DNA of 54,367 nucleotides from Bacteroidales bacterium (GTDB lineage: Bacteria > Bacteroidota > Bacteroidia > Bacteroidales > Bacteroidaceae), in contig JAUNKN010000008.1 in NCBI GenBank assembly GCA_030532685.1, positions 1 through 54,367 of the forward strand, written 5' to 3'. Below the pieces are notes generated by a model, which did no database searches, was not told the origin of the DNA, and saw nothing but the letters and a program-made list of their open reading frames with translations. A program made the position numbers and the translations under genes. Within the stretch, counting starts at the first letter, position 1. Every line of letters starts with the position of its first letter. Positions 43,051-50,545 of the stretch are shown here, in pieces.

Positions 43051-44040
43051 ATGAAAGAGAAAAAGACCATATGCTGGGGCTTCATCGGTTGTGGCGAAGC
43101 CACCGAGAAGCGATTCTTCCCAGCCTTCGAACATGTTCCCGATAGCTACGTGGTGGCCGTGATGAGCCGCAATGCCGATCGTGCTCGCAATTTTGCCCGT
43201 CGCCACAATATAGAACGCTGGTATAGCGATGCGCAAAACCTTGTGACCGACCCTGAAGTCGATGTCGTTTACATTGCCACGCCTCCCTCTACCCACGCCA
43301 CCTATGCCTTGATGGCGATGAAAGCAGGTAAGGCAGTGCTGGTCGAAAAGCCTCTCGCTACGCACTATGACGATTGTCTGCGCATCAATCGTGTGGCAGC
43401 CGCTATGCATGCCTCTTGTTTCGTGGCCTACTATCGGCGCTTCTTGCCCTATTTTCTGCGCGTCAAAGAACTGGTAGATGGCGGAGCGATAGGGCGCGTG
43501 ATGAGTGCACAAATTCGTTTTGCCGCACCGCCTCGCGACATGGACTACAATAGTAAGAGTCTGCCTTGGCGCTTACAGCCCGACATAGCAGGGGGAGGCT
43601 ATTTCTATGACCTTGCTCCCCACCAGCTCGACTTGCTGCAGTTGCTTTTTGGCCCCATAGTCGAAGCACAAGGCTATACGGCCAATCGCGGCGGCATTTA
43701 TCCCACCGAAGATACCGTGAGTGCTGCTTTTCGTTTTGCCGATGGCATGCCTGCTTCGGGCACGTGGTGCTTTGCCAGCCACGAGACTGCGCGCGAAGAC
43801 CGCATCCTGCTCATTGGCGAGCGAGGCGAACTGAACTTTTCTGTTTTTACCTACGCTCCCATCTTTTTGCAAAATAGCGAAGGCGTGCAGCATATCTCTG
43901 TCGACAATCCCGAACAAGTGCAGCTCCCCCTCATTCGCAACATTGTCGAGCATCTCCGTGGCACGGCTATTTGCACCTGCGATTCGGTAAGTGCGACGCC
44001 CACCAATTGGGTCATCGATCGCATTTTGGGCAAAATTTAA
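43051..44040 (+). CDS. Gfo/Idh/MocA family oxidoreductase
   Basis: 329 residues. The NAD(P)-binding fold 'CWGFIGCGEATEKRFFPAF' is followed by 'DVVYIATPPSTHATYALMAMKAGKAVLVEKPLA' with the family's EKP catalytic Lys. C-terminal domain: 'GGGYFYDLAPHQLDLLQLLFGP', including the conserved Asp and His. It is likely a sugar or inositol dehydrogenase; substrate unknown. It is unrelated in detail to the GH109-like protein at 11208. Confidence 0.92.
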   Translation: MKEKKTICWGFIGCGEATEKRFFPAFEHVPDSYVVAVMSRNADRARNFARRHNIERWYSDAQNLVTDPEVDVVYIATPPSTHATYALMAMKAGKAVLVEKPLATHYDDCLRINRVAAAMHASCFVAYYRRFLPYFLRVKELVDGGAIGRVMSAQIRFAAPPRDMDYNSKSLPWRLQPDIAGGGYFYDLAPHQLDLLQLLFGPIVEAQGYTANRGGIYPTEDTVSAAFRFADGMPASGTWCFASHETAREDRILLIGERGELNFSVFTYAPIFLQNSEGVQHISVDNPEQVQLPLIRNIVEHLRGTAICTCDSVSATPTNWVIDRILGKI

Positions 44041-44229
44041 GCTTTCTGGCTGAGCGTTGAGTAGTGCCCCTCTGTCGAAGGCTTGGCCATATAGCGTCCG
44101 TTCCTGCGGTTGTTTTCTCTCTTTCCCTTTTCCTCGCGTTTGCCTTCTCCGGGAGTGCTTTCTGTGGTCGTTTCGTGGAGGTCGCGCTGCGGAGGAGGGA
44201 CATGTTTCTTCCTTTTTCACGCTTTCCCT

Positions 44230-45186
44230 ATGCTCAATATCGTTTTTCTCGATGGTCGCGCGCTCAATCCTGGCGACCTCTCTTTTGCTCCTCTCGAAGC
44301 CTTTGGGAATTTTACACTCTATGATCGCACTCCACAAGAAGAAGTGGTGCTTCGTGCTCGAGAGGCCGATGTGCTCATTGTGAACAAACGGCGTTTGGGC
44401 GATGAAGAATTTGCCCAACTTCCCCGTTTGCGCTTGGTGCTCGTTTCTTCTACGGGCTATGACACCGTCGATGTCGAAGCTGCTCGCAGACACGGAGTGC
44501 TGGTGTGCAATGTTCCTGCCTATTCGACCATGGCCGTGGCACAGCATACACTTGCTCTACTGCTTGAGGTGTGCAATAGTGTGGGGCACTATGCACAGCT
44601 CAATCGCGAAGGCTACTGGTCACGTTCGCGCGACTTCTGTCTGTGGGACGCGCCCGTAGTCGAACTTTCAGGCTTGCCTGTGGCACTTGTCGGGCTGGGT
44701 AATATCGGGAGGAAAGTGGCCGAACTGCTGCATGTCTTGGGGGCAAAGGTTTGGGCCGTGACCAGCCGTGCGGCAGAGACACTGCCCGATTATATCACCA
44801 AAGTGTCGCTCGAGGAAGCGGTGAGTACGGCACATTTCCTCTCCTTGCATTGCCCTCTCACGCCCAGCACACGTGCCTTGATCAATGCCCAACTGCTCAC
44901 CAAAGCACAGCCCGATTTGGTGATTGTAAACACCGCGCGTGGCGCGCTGATCGACGATGAGGCTGTGGCTACTGCTCTACACGAAGGCCGCCTGCGTGCC
45001 TATGCCGCCGACGTGTTGAGCCAAGAGCCCCCCTCTGCCTCGCACCCTCTCCTGCATGCTCCTCGCACCTATCTGACCCCACACATAGCTTGGGCCAGCG
45101 CGGCGGCACGCATGCGCATCGTCGATATTATGGCGAGCAACTTGCAAGCCTTCTTGGACGGACGACCACAAAATGTGGTGTCGTAG
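44230..45186 (+). CDS. D-2-hydroxyacid dehydrogenase (hydroxypyruvate reductase-like)
   Basis: 318 residues from ATG 44230; an in-frame start 40 codons upstream gives a Cys/Arg/Phe-rich extension without homology. NAD site 'PVALVGLGNIGRKVAELLHVLGAKV' (GxGxxG). The catalytic Arg is in 'VNTARGALID', the Glu in 'DVLSQEPP' and the His in 'LTPHIAWAS'. 'STGYDTVDVEAARRHGVLVCNVPAYSTMAVAQH' is typical of glycerate/hydroxypyruvate enzymes. The terminator at 45187-45218 follows. Confidence 0.93.
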   Translation: MLNIVFLDGRALNPGDLSFAPLEAFGNFTLYDRTPQEEVVLRAREADVLIVNKRRLGDEEFAQLPRLRLVLVSSTGYDTVDVEAARRHGVLVCNVPAYSTMAVAQHTLALLLEVCNSVGHYAQLNREGYWSRSRDFCLWDAPVVELSGLPVALVGLGNIGRKVAELLHVLGAKVWAVTSRAAETLPDYITKVSLEEAVSTAHFLSLHCPLTPSTRALINAQLLTKAQPDLVIVNTARGALIDDEAVATALHEGRLRAYAADVLSQEPPSASHPLLHAPRTYLTPHIAWASAAARMRIVDIMASNLQAFLDGRPQNVVS

Positions 45187-45218
45187 GCAGAAAAAGTCAC
45201 TTTTTGCCGTTTTTTTTG
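45187..45218 (+). terminator. Terminator of the hydroxyacid dehydrogenase gene
   Basis: Imperfect stem GGCAGAAAAAGT with ACTTTTTGCC, followed by GTTTTTTTTG, directly after the stop codon. Confidence 0.7.
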
Positions 45219-45226
45219 CTCCAATG

Positions 45227-45258
45227 TTTGGTAGCACCAGCAAAAAGTAATACTTTTG
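45227..45258 (+). promoter_or_regulatory. Promoter of the trp attenuator / trpB transcript
   Basis: TTTG (45227-45230), exactly 20 bases, TACTTTTG (45251-45258). It begins right after the previous gene's terminator, so the leader is independently transcribed from ~45265. Confidence 0.85.
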
Positions 45259-45282
45259 CTTTTGAAACAATTGAAAAAGACG

Positions 45283-45345
45283 ATGATGCGTAGCAAGATT
45301 TTGGTACATCTTTGGTGGCGTAACTCAGGATATAGCTTATCGTGA
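45283..45345 (+). CDS. trpL: Tryptophan attenuator leader peptide, 20 residues, tandem Trp codons
   Basis: ATG ATG start at 45283, then 20 codons ending at TGA 45343-45345. Codons 11 and 12 are TGG TGG (45313-45318). The peptide starts ~18 bases after the predicted transcription start and is followed 46 bases later by a perfect terminator. Ribosome stalling at the Trp codons when charged tRNA-Trp is scarce would change the RNA fold and allow read-through into trpB. The structure is as expected of the Bacteroid-trp RNA class known upstream of trp genes; the class match is from memory. Confidence 0.85.
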   Translation: MMRSKILVHLWWRNSGYSLS

Positions 45346-45377
45346 GTCGAACGCCCGTGCGCCATTAGCCCTTGCTA
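45291..45377 (+). ncRNA. Structured trp leader RNA (nested stems around the leader peptide)
   Basis: Nested pairings are visible: TAGCAAG (45291-45297) with CTTGCTA (45371-45377); TGGCG (45316-45320, including the second Trp codon) with CGCCA (45360-45364); ACTCA (45323-45327) with TGAGT (45343-45347). An alternative GGCGT (45317-45321)/ACGCC (45351-45355) competes with the second. Ribosome position at the Trp codons would decide which forms. Confidence 0.65.
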
Positions 45378-45391
45378 AAAGCCATACGAAG

Positions 45392-45426
45392 GAGGTTTGT
45401 CGTAGCTCACGACAAACCTCTTTTTT
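45392..45426 (+). terminator. Attenuator terminator upstream of trpB
   Basis: Perfect 12-bp stem (45392-45403 with 45409-45420), loop AGCTC, then six T (45421-45426). It lies 244 bp before trpB and after the leader peptide, so it can end transcription only in the leader. Confidence 0.92.
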
Positions 45427-45469
45427 GTAGATGTGTCGTGCCTGCTACTTTTCCTTGCTTTTGAGGGAG

Positions 45470-45550
45470 AAAATTCTTCTTCCCACGTAGATTTTTTTTC
45501 TTCCCACGTAGGATTTTTTTCTTCCCACGTAGAAAATTCTACGACGCACG
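45470..45550. repeat. Intergenic repeat family copy C (three CCCACGTAG units, period 21)
   Basis: CCCACGTAG starts at 45482, 45503 and 45524, exactly 21 bp apart and separated by T-rich spacers. The last unit extends into the CTACGACGCACG end seen in copies A and B (45524-45550; two differences from the 27-bp core). It lies in the trpB leader, downstream of the attenuator. Confidence 0.85.
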
Positions 45551-45670
45551 CAAATTTAGGGCCTTCATTGCTCGTTGCTTTTGTCCCTATCGTTCCTTGC
45601 TGTCTATCCTCTTTTTAGGCCTGCATCTCGTTCGTTTTTCTCTCCGTTCCACCCTTTCAAAATCCTTCCC

Positions 45671-46870
45671 ATGAACAATACTTTTCACATCGACGCCCAC
45701 GGTTTTTATGGCGAGTTTGGCGGTGCTTTCGTACCCGAGGTGCTGTTGCCCAACCTGCAAGAGCTGACGAGCCAATATGCTACGATTATTGAGAGCGAAG
45801 ACTTCCAGCGGGAGTTTCACACCCTGCTGCGCGACTATGTGGGTCGCCCCTCTCCCCTCTACCATGCCAAACGACTGAGCGAGAAATATGGTTGCACCAT
45901 CTATCTGAAACGCGAAGATTTGAACCATACGGGAGCACACAAAATCAACAACTCCATTGGGCAAATACTCATAGCTCAGCGCATGGGAAAGCGCAAAATC
46001 ATCGCCGAGACGGGAGCAGGACAGCACGGAGTGGCCACGGCTACGGCCTGCGCTCTCATGGGTATGGAATGCCGTATATTTATGGGAGCAACCGACATAG
46101 AGCGGCAGCACACCAATGTGGAGCGTATGCGCATGTTGGGCGCAGAGGTAGTGCCAGCCACGAGCGGCACGCAAACCCTGACCGATGCTGTCAACGAAGC
46201 ACTCATGTATTGGTGTGAGCATCCTGAGGATACGTTCTATCTCATTGGTTCGGCCGTAGGGCCTCACCCTTATCCCGACATGGTGGCGCGCTTGCAAAGT
46301 GTGATTAGTGCTGAAATCAAGCAGCAACTGCTTGAAAAGACTGGTCGCGACTATCCCGACCACCTCGTTGCCTGCATCGGAGGTGGCTCCAATGCCGCAG
46401 GCACCATATATCACTACTTGGACGATACGCGTGTGCACATCACGCTGGCCGAGGGAGGAGGATTGGGTAAGGACAGCGGACAGACCGCTGCTACGCTCAA
46501 CATTGGAGTGCCAGGTGTGCTGCATGGCAGTCGCACGCTCGTGATGCAAGATGCCCAAGGCGAAGTGGCCGAACCCTATAGCATCTCGGCAGGATTGGAC
46601 TACCCAGCCATTGGCCCGCTCTATGCGCATCTCGCCACGGCAGGGCGCATCACTCCCTTGGCCATAACCGACCGCGAGGCCCTCACTGCCGCCTTTGAAT
46701 TGACGCGTTTGGAGGGTATCATTCCCGCGCTCGAGTCGAGCCATGCCTTGGCCGTGTTGCCTCACCTTTCGGTCAAGGCTGACGATGTCGTAGTGCTCAC
46801 CGTGAGTGGACGTGGCGACAAAGATTTGTCCACTTATCTTGCTGTGAAAGACGAAATCATAGGTCAATAG
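45671..46870 (+). CDS. trpB: Tryptophan synthase beta chain
   Basis: 399 residues from ATG 45671 ('MNNTFHIDAHGFYGEFGGAFVPEVLLPNLQEL'); the longer frame upstream lies in the repeat/leader. PLP Lys is in 'LNHTGAHKINNSIG'; 'ETGAGQHGVATAT', 'ACIGGGSNAAG' (phosphate loop) and 'EPYSISAGLDYP' are intact. TrpB joins indole and serine to form tryptophan. trpA, trpC, trpD, trpE and trpF are not next to it. It is controlled by the attenuator and followed by an amidotransferase gene after 4 bp. Confidence 0.97.
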   Translation: MNNTFHIDAHGFYGEFGGAFVPEVLLPNLQELTSQYATIIESEDFQREFHTLLRDYVGRPSPLYHAKRLSEKYGCTIYLKREDLNHTGAHKINNSIGQILIAQRMGKRKIIAETGAGQHGVATATACALMGMECRIFMGATDIERQHTNVERMRMLGAEVVPATSGTQTLTDAVNEALMYWCEHPEDTFYLIGSAVGPHPYPDMVARLQSVISAEIKQQLLEKTGRDYPDHLVACIGGGSNAAGTIYHYLDDTRVHITLAEGGGLGKDSGQTAATLNIGVPGVLHGSRTLVMQDAQGEVAEPYSISAGLDYPAIGPLYAHLATAGRITPLAITDREALTAAFELTRLEGIIPALESSHALAVLPHLSVKADDVVVLTVSGRGDKDLSTYLAVKDEIIGQ

Positions 46871-46874
46871 TCCC

Positions 46875-47441
46875 ATGCGCATCGCCGTTATTGACAATTA
46901 CGACTCCTTTGTCTACAACCTCGTCCACCTCCTCACCCATCTCGGTGCGGAGGTGGACGTGTGGCGCAACGACAGCTTTGAATTGTCCCAGTTGGCTGCC
47001 TACGATGGACTCTTGCTTTCGCCTGGGCCAGGGCTTCCCCGTGAGGCCGGTTTGCTGCTCGACGTGGTGCGACACTATGCTGGTCGTTTGCCCATTTTAG
47101 GAGTTTGCTTGGGGCAGCAAGCCATCGCCGAAGCCTTTGGAGGACAGCTTCGACAACTTCCCGAGGTGCGCCATGGTATCGCAACACCTTGCCATTGTTG
47201 TGTGGACGACGAAGTGTTGTTTCGCCATCTTTCCTCCCCTTTTTGGGTGGGACGTTATCACTCTTGGGTGGTCGAGGAGAGCACGCTTCCTGCTTGTCTT
47301 GAGGCCACGGCGCTCACCGAACAGGGAGAAATTATGGCGCTGCGACATCGTTGGCTCGACGTGCGCGCCGTGCAGTTTCATCCTGAGAGCATTTTGACTC
47401 CCCAAGGAGAGCAAATGTTGCGCAACTGGATGAAACGATAA
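46875..47441 (+). CDS. Anthranilate/aminodeoxychorismate synthase glutamine amidotransferase subunit
   Basis: 188-residue class I amidotransferase: 'MRIAVIDNYDSFVYNLVHLL', 'LLLSPGPGLP', nucleophile Cys in 'LGVCLGQQAIAEAFGG', and the His-Glu pair in 'AVQFHPESIL'. It supplies ammonia from glutamine to a chorismate-using partner, either TrpE (anthranilate) or PabB (folate). Neither partner is in the window, so trpG and pabA cannot be told apart; a shared subunit is possible. It lies 4 bp after trpB. Confidence 0.93.
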   Translation: MRIAVIDNYDSFVYNLVHLLTHLGAEVDVWRNDSFELSQLAAYDGLLLSPGPGLPREAGLLLDVVRHYAGRLPILGVCLGQQAIAEAFGGQLRQLPEVRHGIATPCHCCVDDEVLFRHLSSPFWVGRYHSWVVEESTLPACLEATALTEQGEIMALRHRWLDVRAVQFHPESILTPQGEQMLRNWMKR

Positions 47442-47445
47442 GGCC

Positions 47446-47476
47446 TTGGCAGGCCGCCAATTTATGCGTATCTTTG
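47446..47476 (+). promoter_or_regulatory. Promoter for phosphodiesterase gene
   Basis: TTG (47446-47448), 20 bases, TATCTTTG (47469-47476), directly after the amidotransferase stop. Confidence 0.7.
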
Positions 47477-47510
47477 TGGACGATTTTTTCCTTCTTTGTT
47501 CTGCCGATTT

Positions 47511-48056
47511 ATGAAATATCTCATCCTCTCTGACCTGCACGGCTCTATCGATAGTTTGGAACAGGTGCTGCATCATTTCGACGAAATGAGCTGCGACATG
47601 CTCCTGCTACTGGGCGACTTGCTGAACTATGGGCCTCGCAACTCTCTCCCTCCAGGGCTTGACCCCAAAGCGGTAGCCGAGCGATTGTCGGCCTTGTCAA
47701 GCCGCATTGTTGCCGTACGTGGTAATTGCGACAGCGAGGTGGACCAGATGCTCATGCCTTTTCCCCTCTTGGCCGACTATGCCATGGTTGTGGACGAAGG
47801 GCGACGGCTCTTTTTGACCCATGGACACGTGTACAACGAAGAGCGACACCCTGCACAGGGATTCGATGTACTGTTTTGTGGGCATTCTCACCTTCAGCAC
47901 ATCACTCCGCTACTTGATGGGCGCGTTCTGGTCAATACAGGAAGCCCCACTTTCCCCAAGGGAGGAAATCCACCCACCTTTGCCACCTACGAGGCTGGCA
48001 CGATACGCATTCACACGCTCGATGGTGCCGTGTTAGCTCAGCATAGTTTGTCCTAA
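47511..48056 (+). CDS. YfcE/MJ0936-type metallophosphodiesterase
   Basis: 181 residues from ATG 47511. Metal-binding motifs of calcineurin-like enzymes: 'LILSDLHGS' (DxH), 'LLLGDLLNYGPRN' (GD), 'VRGNCDSE' (GNCD), 'FLTHGHVYN' and 'LFCGHSHLQ' (GHSH). Its action on small phosphodiesters is inferred from the family. It starts a new promoter-led unit with the HAD-IIB gene 12 bp downstream. Confidence 0.93.
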   Translation: MKYLILSDLHGSIDSLEQVLHHFDEMSCDMLLLLGDLLNYGPRNSLPPGLDPKAVAERLSALSSRIVAVRGNCDSEVDQMLMPFPLLADYAMVVDEGRRLFLTHGHVYNEERHPAQGFDVLFCGHSHLQHITPLLDGRVLVNTGSPTFPKGGNPPTFATYEAGTIRIHTLDGAVLAQHSLS

Positions 48057-48068
48057 TCTCCTTGTTTC

Positions 48069-48890
48069 ATGTCCTATCCTCTTCTTGCTCTTGACCTTGA
48101 TGGTACGCTCACCAATGGGCAAAAAATCATTACTCCTCGCACGCTGTCTGCTTTGCAAGCTGCTCAAAAGCGTGGCACACGTCTTGTGCTGGCTTCGGGA
48201 CGCCCCACGCGAGGCATTGCTCCCCTGGCTGAACAGCTTGAATTGGCGCGCTACGGGGGCTATGTGCTCTCCTACAATGGAGGAAAAATCATAGAGTGGA
48301 GCACGAAGGAAGTGGTGCACGAACAGACACTTTCGCTCTCGCTCGTGCGCCGTTTGTATGCCTATGCTCAGCGAGAGGATTTGCCGCTCGTTACTTATAG
48401 CAACACGGGAATTATCACCGACCATCCAGGCAATCCCTACTTGGACGAAGAGGCGCGTATCAACCAAATGCCGGTGGAGCGCGTTCCCGATTTCTTGGCG
48501 GCAGTAGAAAACCTACCTTTTCTCCCCACGAAATGTCTGATTGCGGGCGACCCCGAACGCTTGGTGACGCTCACCGAGGAAATGCGTCAAGCCTTTGAAG
48601 GGGAGATGGAGGTGTTTCGCTCTGCACCTTTCTTCATAGAGCTCCCCCCCTTGGGCATTGACAAAGCCAAATCCTTGCAACGACTGCTCGAACACCTTGG
48701 ACTGAAAGCTGCACAGCTCATGGCTTGTGGCGATGGCTACAACGATCTTTCAATGTTGCGCTTGGCTGGTTTTAGCGTGGCTATGGCCAATGCCGAGGCC
48801 GAGGTTAAGGCCGTGGCACACCACATCACCACGAGCAATGAGGAGGATGGAGTAGGGCTCGCTGTAGAGCGTTTCATCTTGGCGGACTGA
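48069..48890 (+). CDS. Cof-type HAD-IIB phosphatase
   Basis: 273 residues. Motif I 'LALDLDGTLTNGQ', motif II 'VLASGRP', Lys 'IDKAKSLQRLLEHLG' and motif IV 'MACGDGYNDLSMLRLAGFSVAMANAEAEVKAVA' are intact. The family dephosphorylates sugar phosphates or nucleotide-like metabolites; substrate unknown. Confidence 0.93.
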   Translation: MSYPLLALDLDGTLTNGQKIITPRTLSALQAAQKRGTRLVLASGRPTRGIAPLAEQLELARYGGYVLSYNGGKIIEWSTKEVVHEQTLSLSLVRRLYAYAQREDLPLVTYSNTGIITDHPGNPYLDEEARINQMPVERVPDFLAAVENLPFLPTKCLIAGDPERLVTLTEEMRQAFEGEMEVFRSAPFFIELPPLGIDKAKSLQRLLEHLGLKAAQLMACGDGYNDLSMLRLAGFSVAMANAEAEVKAVAHHITTSNEEDGVGLAVERFILAD

Positions 48891-48911
48891 GCCCCTTTTA
48901 GCACCAAGAGC

Positions 48912-48942
48912 TTGTCCGTGTGACGAGAAATTGCGAACTTTG
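48912..48942 (+). promoter_or_regulatory. Possible promoter for the LysE-type gene
   Basis: TTG (48912-48914), 20 bases, GAACTTTG (48935-48942), one mismatch at the first base of the -7 box. It would give an almost leaderless mRNA. Confidence 0.5.
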
Positions 48943-48950
48943 CTTCAATT

Positions 48951-49643
48951 ATGACCATCGATCCTACCATAGCCACTATTTGGGCGGAGTTTAGCAGTAC
49001 GCTACAACTCGTCGTCAAAGGCATTATTATCGGCGTTGTTGTGTCGGCTCCCATGGGGCCGGTAGGAGTGCTGTGCATTCAGCGCACGATGAAGAAAGGA
49101 CGTGTTTATGGGCTCGTGACGGGAGCGGGAGCGTCCCTTTCCGATATGCTCTATGCCCTATTGGCTGGTTCTGGCATGACGGTAGTCATGGCTTATATTG
49201 AGCGTCCCGAAATCATCTTTTGGTTGAAAGTCGCGGGTAGTTTGCTGCTCTTTATTTTTGGACTGCACACGCTGCTCACCAATCCTGTCAAGGCTTTGCG
49301 GCGTCCTTCTCGTGGAAAGGGGACGTTGTTTCACAACTTTCTGACCTCCTTTCTGCTCACGCTTTCCAACCCTCTCATCGTTTTCTTGCTCATCGCGCTG
49401 TTTGCTCAGCTCACCTTTACCGTTCCGGCCAATCCCTTTGGCGTGGCCTGCGGTTACCTTTCTATTTTGGGGGGTGCGATGTTGTGGTGGTTTGGACTCA
49501 CCTATTTGATTACGCGCATGCGCAATAGTTTCGGGCTACGTGGCATGATGTTCATCAATCGTACCATTGGTACCATACTGGTGGTGGTGAGTGTTTTTTA
49601 TGCCATCGCTACGGCCTTCCGTATTCCTCTGCAATTTTATTAA
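48951..49643 (+). CDS. LysE family exporter
   Basis: 230 residues with about six membrane segments. The family's N-terminal block 'GVVVSAPMGPVGVLCIQRTMKKGRVYGLVTGAGASLSDMLYALLAG' is clear, followed by 'FLLTLSNPLIVFLLIALFAQL'. The family exports amino acids or related compounds. Substrate not predictable. Confidence 0.9.
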   Translation: MTIDPTIATIWAEFSSTLQLVVKGIIIGVVVSAPMGPVGVLCIQRTMKKGRVYGLVTGAGASLSDMLYALLAGSGMTVVMAYIERPEIIFWLKVAGSLLLFIFGLHTLLTNPVKALRRPSRGKGTLFHNFLTSFLLTLSNPLIVFLLIALFAQLTFTVPANPFGVACGYLSILGGAMLWWFGLTYLITRMRNSFGLRGMMFINRTIGTILVVVSVFYAIATAFRIPLQFY

Positions 49644-49647
49644 ACCT

Positions 49648-50208
49648 ATGCTCATTGCTCAACGTTTGCAATATACCAATCGCGCGGAGTACCTGCTTTA
49701 TATGTGGCAGGTAGAGGATATATTGCGTGCCCATGATTTGAACATCGACAAGCTCGAAAAAGAATATCTTTCTCGCTTTGAGCTTGACGAGCAGCAGCGT
49801 GATGCAACGCGCACTTGGTATGAGCAACTCATAGAGATGATGCATCATGAGGGCAAACAAAAGAGTGGGCATCTGCGTATCAATGAAAATGTAATTGAAG
49901 GCTTGGCCGAAGTGCATGATGCTCTGCTGCGCTCCACAAAATATCCCTACTATCGCGAATTGTACCATCGGGTGCTCCCATTGCTGGTGGAGTTGCGAGC
50001 AAAATCGGGAGAGCAACTTCCTCCGGCAGGCACCGCGGGTGAGCTTTCCCTCTGTTTTCAATTGCTCTACGGAGTACTGCTTTTGCGCTTGCAACAAAAA
50101 GAAGTGAGCTCTGGCACAGCTCAAGCTGCAGGGGAAGTTTCGACTTTCTTGGGGCAGCTTTCGGACTATTGGAAGGCTCATCGAGAAGAGCGTTTAGACT
50201 TGGAGTGA
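49648..50208 (+). CDS. DUF4924 family protein
   Basis: 186 residues from ATG 49648. The start 'MLIAQRLQYTNRAEYLLYMWQVEDILRAHDLNIDKLEKEYL' fits the Bacteroidales DUF4924 family, an all-helical protein of unknown role. It begins 4 bp after the LysE gene, so both share a transcript that ends at the hairpin 50236-50265. Confidence 0.85.
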   Translation: MLIAQRLQYTNRAEYLLYMWQVEDILRAHDLNIDKLEKEYLSRFELDEQQRDATRTWYEQLIEMMHHEGKQKSGHLRINENVIEGLAEVHDALLRSTKYPYYRELYHRVLPLLVELRAKSGEQLPPAGTAGELSLCFQLLYGVLLLRLQQKEVSSGTAQAAGEVSTFLGQLSDYWKAHREERLDLE

Positions 50209-50235
50209 AGCGATGGCGTGATATTCTTGAGATTG

Positions 50236-50275
50236 GCTCTCATATCCTTGGAAGGATGTGGGAGCTCGTTTTTTT
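50236..50275 (+). terminator. Terminator after DUF4924
   Basis: Stem 50236-50249 with 50252-50265 (two wobble pairs, tight loop), then TCG and seven T (50269-50275). Confidence 0.8.
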
Positions 50276-50429
50276 ATCCGTCTTATTTTGAGATGGTGAC
50301 AGCTCAACAAAAGACTTTTTAGAGCGATTCTTGCTGAGTATTTCCGCGAGAATAGTTTTCTTTCTTGCGATTGACGATTCAACTTCTCTTTTGGAATGAG
50401 AGTTGCACGGCCGAAAAACAGAAACAAAA

Positions 50430-50461
50430 TTTGCATATCCGCCCTAAAACTCCTAACTTTG
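50430..50461 (+). promoter_or_regulatory. Promoter for thrS, with leader hairpin downstream
   Basis: TTTG (50430-50433), 20 bases, TAACTTTG (50454-50461). The ~75-base leader can form an imperfect hairpin (GACG near 50470 with CGTC near 50505). No known regulatory motif was recognised in it. Confidence 0.75.
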
Positions 50462-50545
50462 CCGAGAAGAAGACGTGGGAAAGAAAGGGATACTTCCTTC
50501 CTGCGTCGGCTCATTGAGAGACAATAATAAAAAAACAAGATACAA

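Noticed and set aside
45482-45550. Three-unit repeat considered as a CRISPR array or terminator series
   Set aside because: Unit is 9-12 bp with T-rich fill, no hairpin in this copy, and related copies occur elsewhere in other forms.
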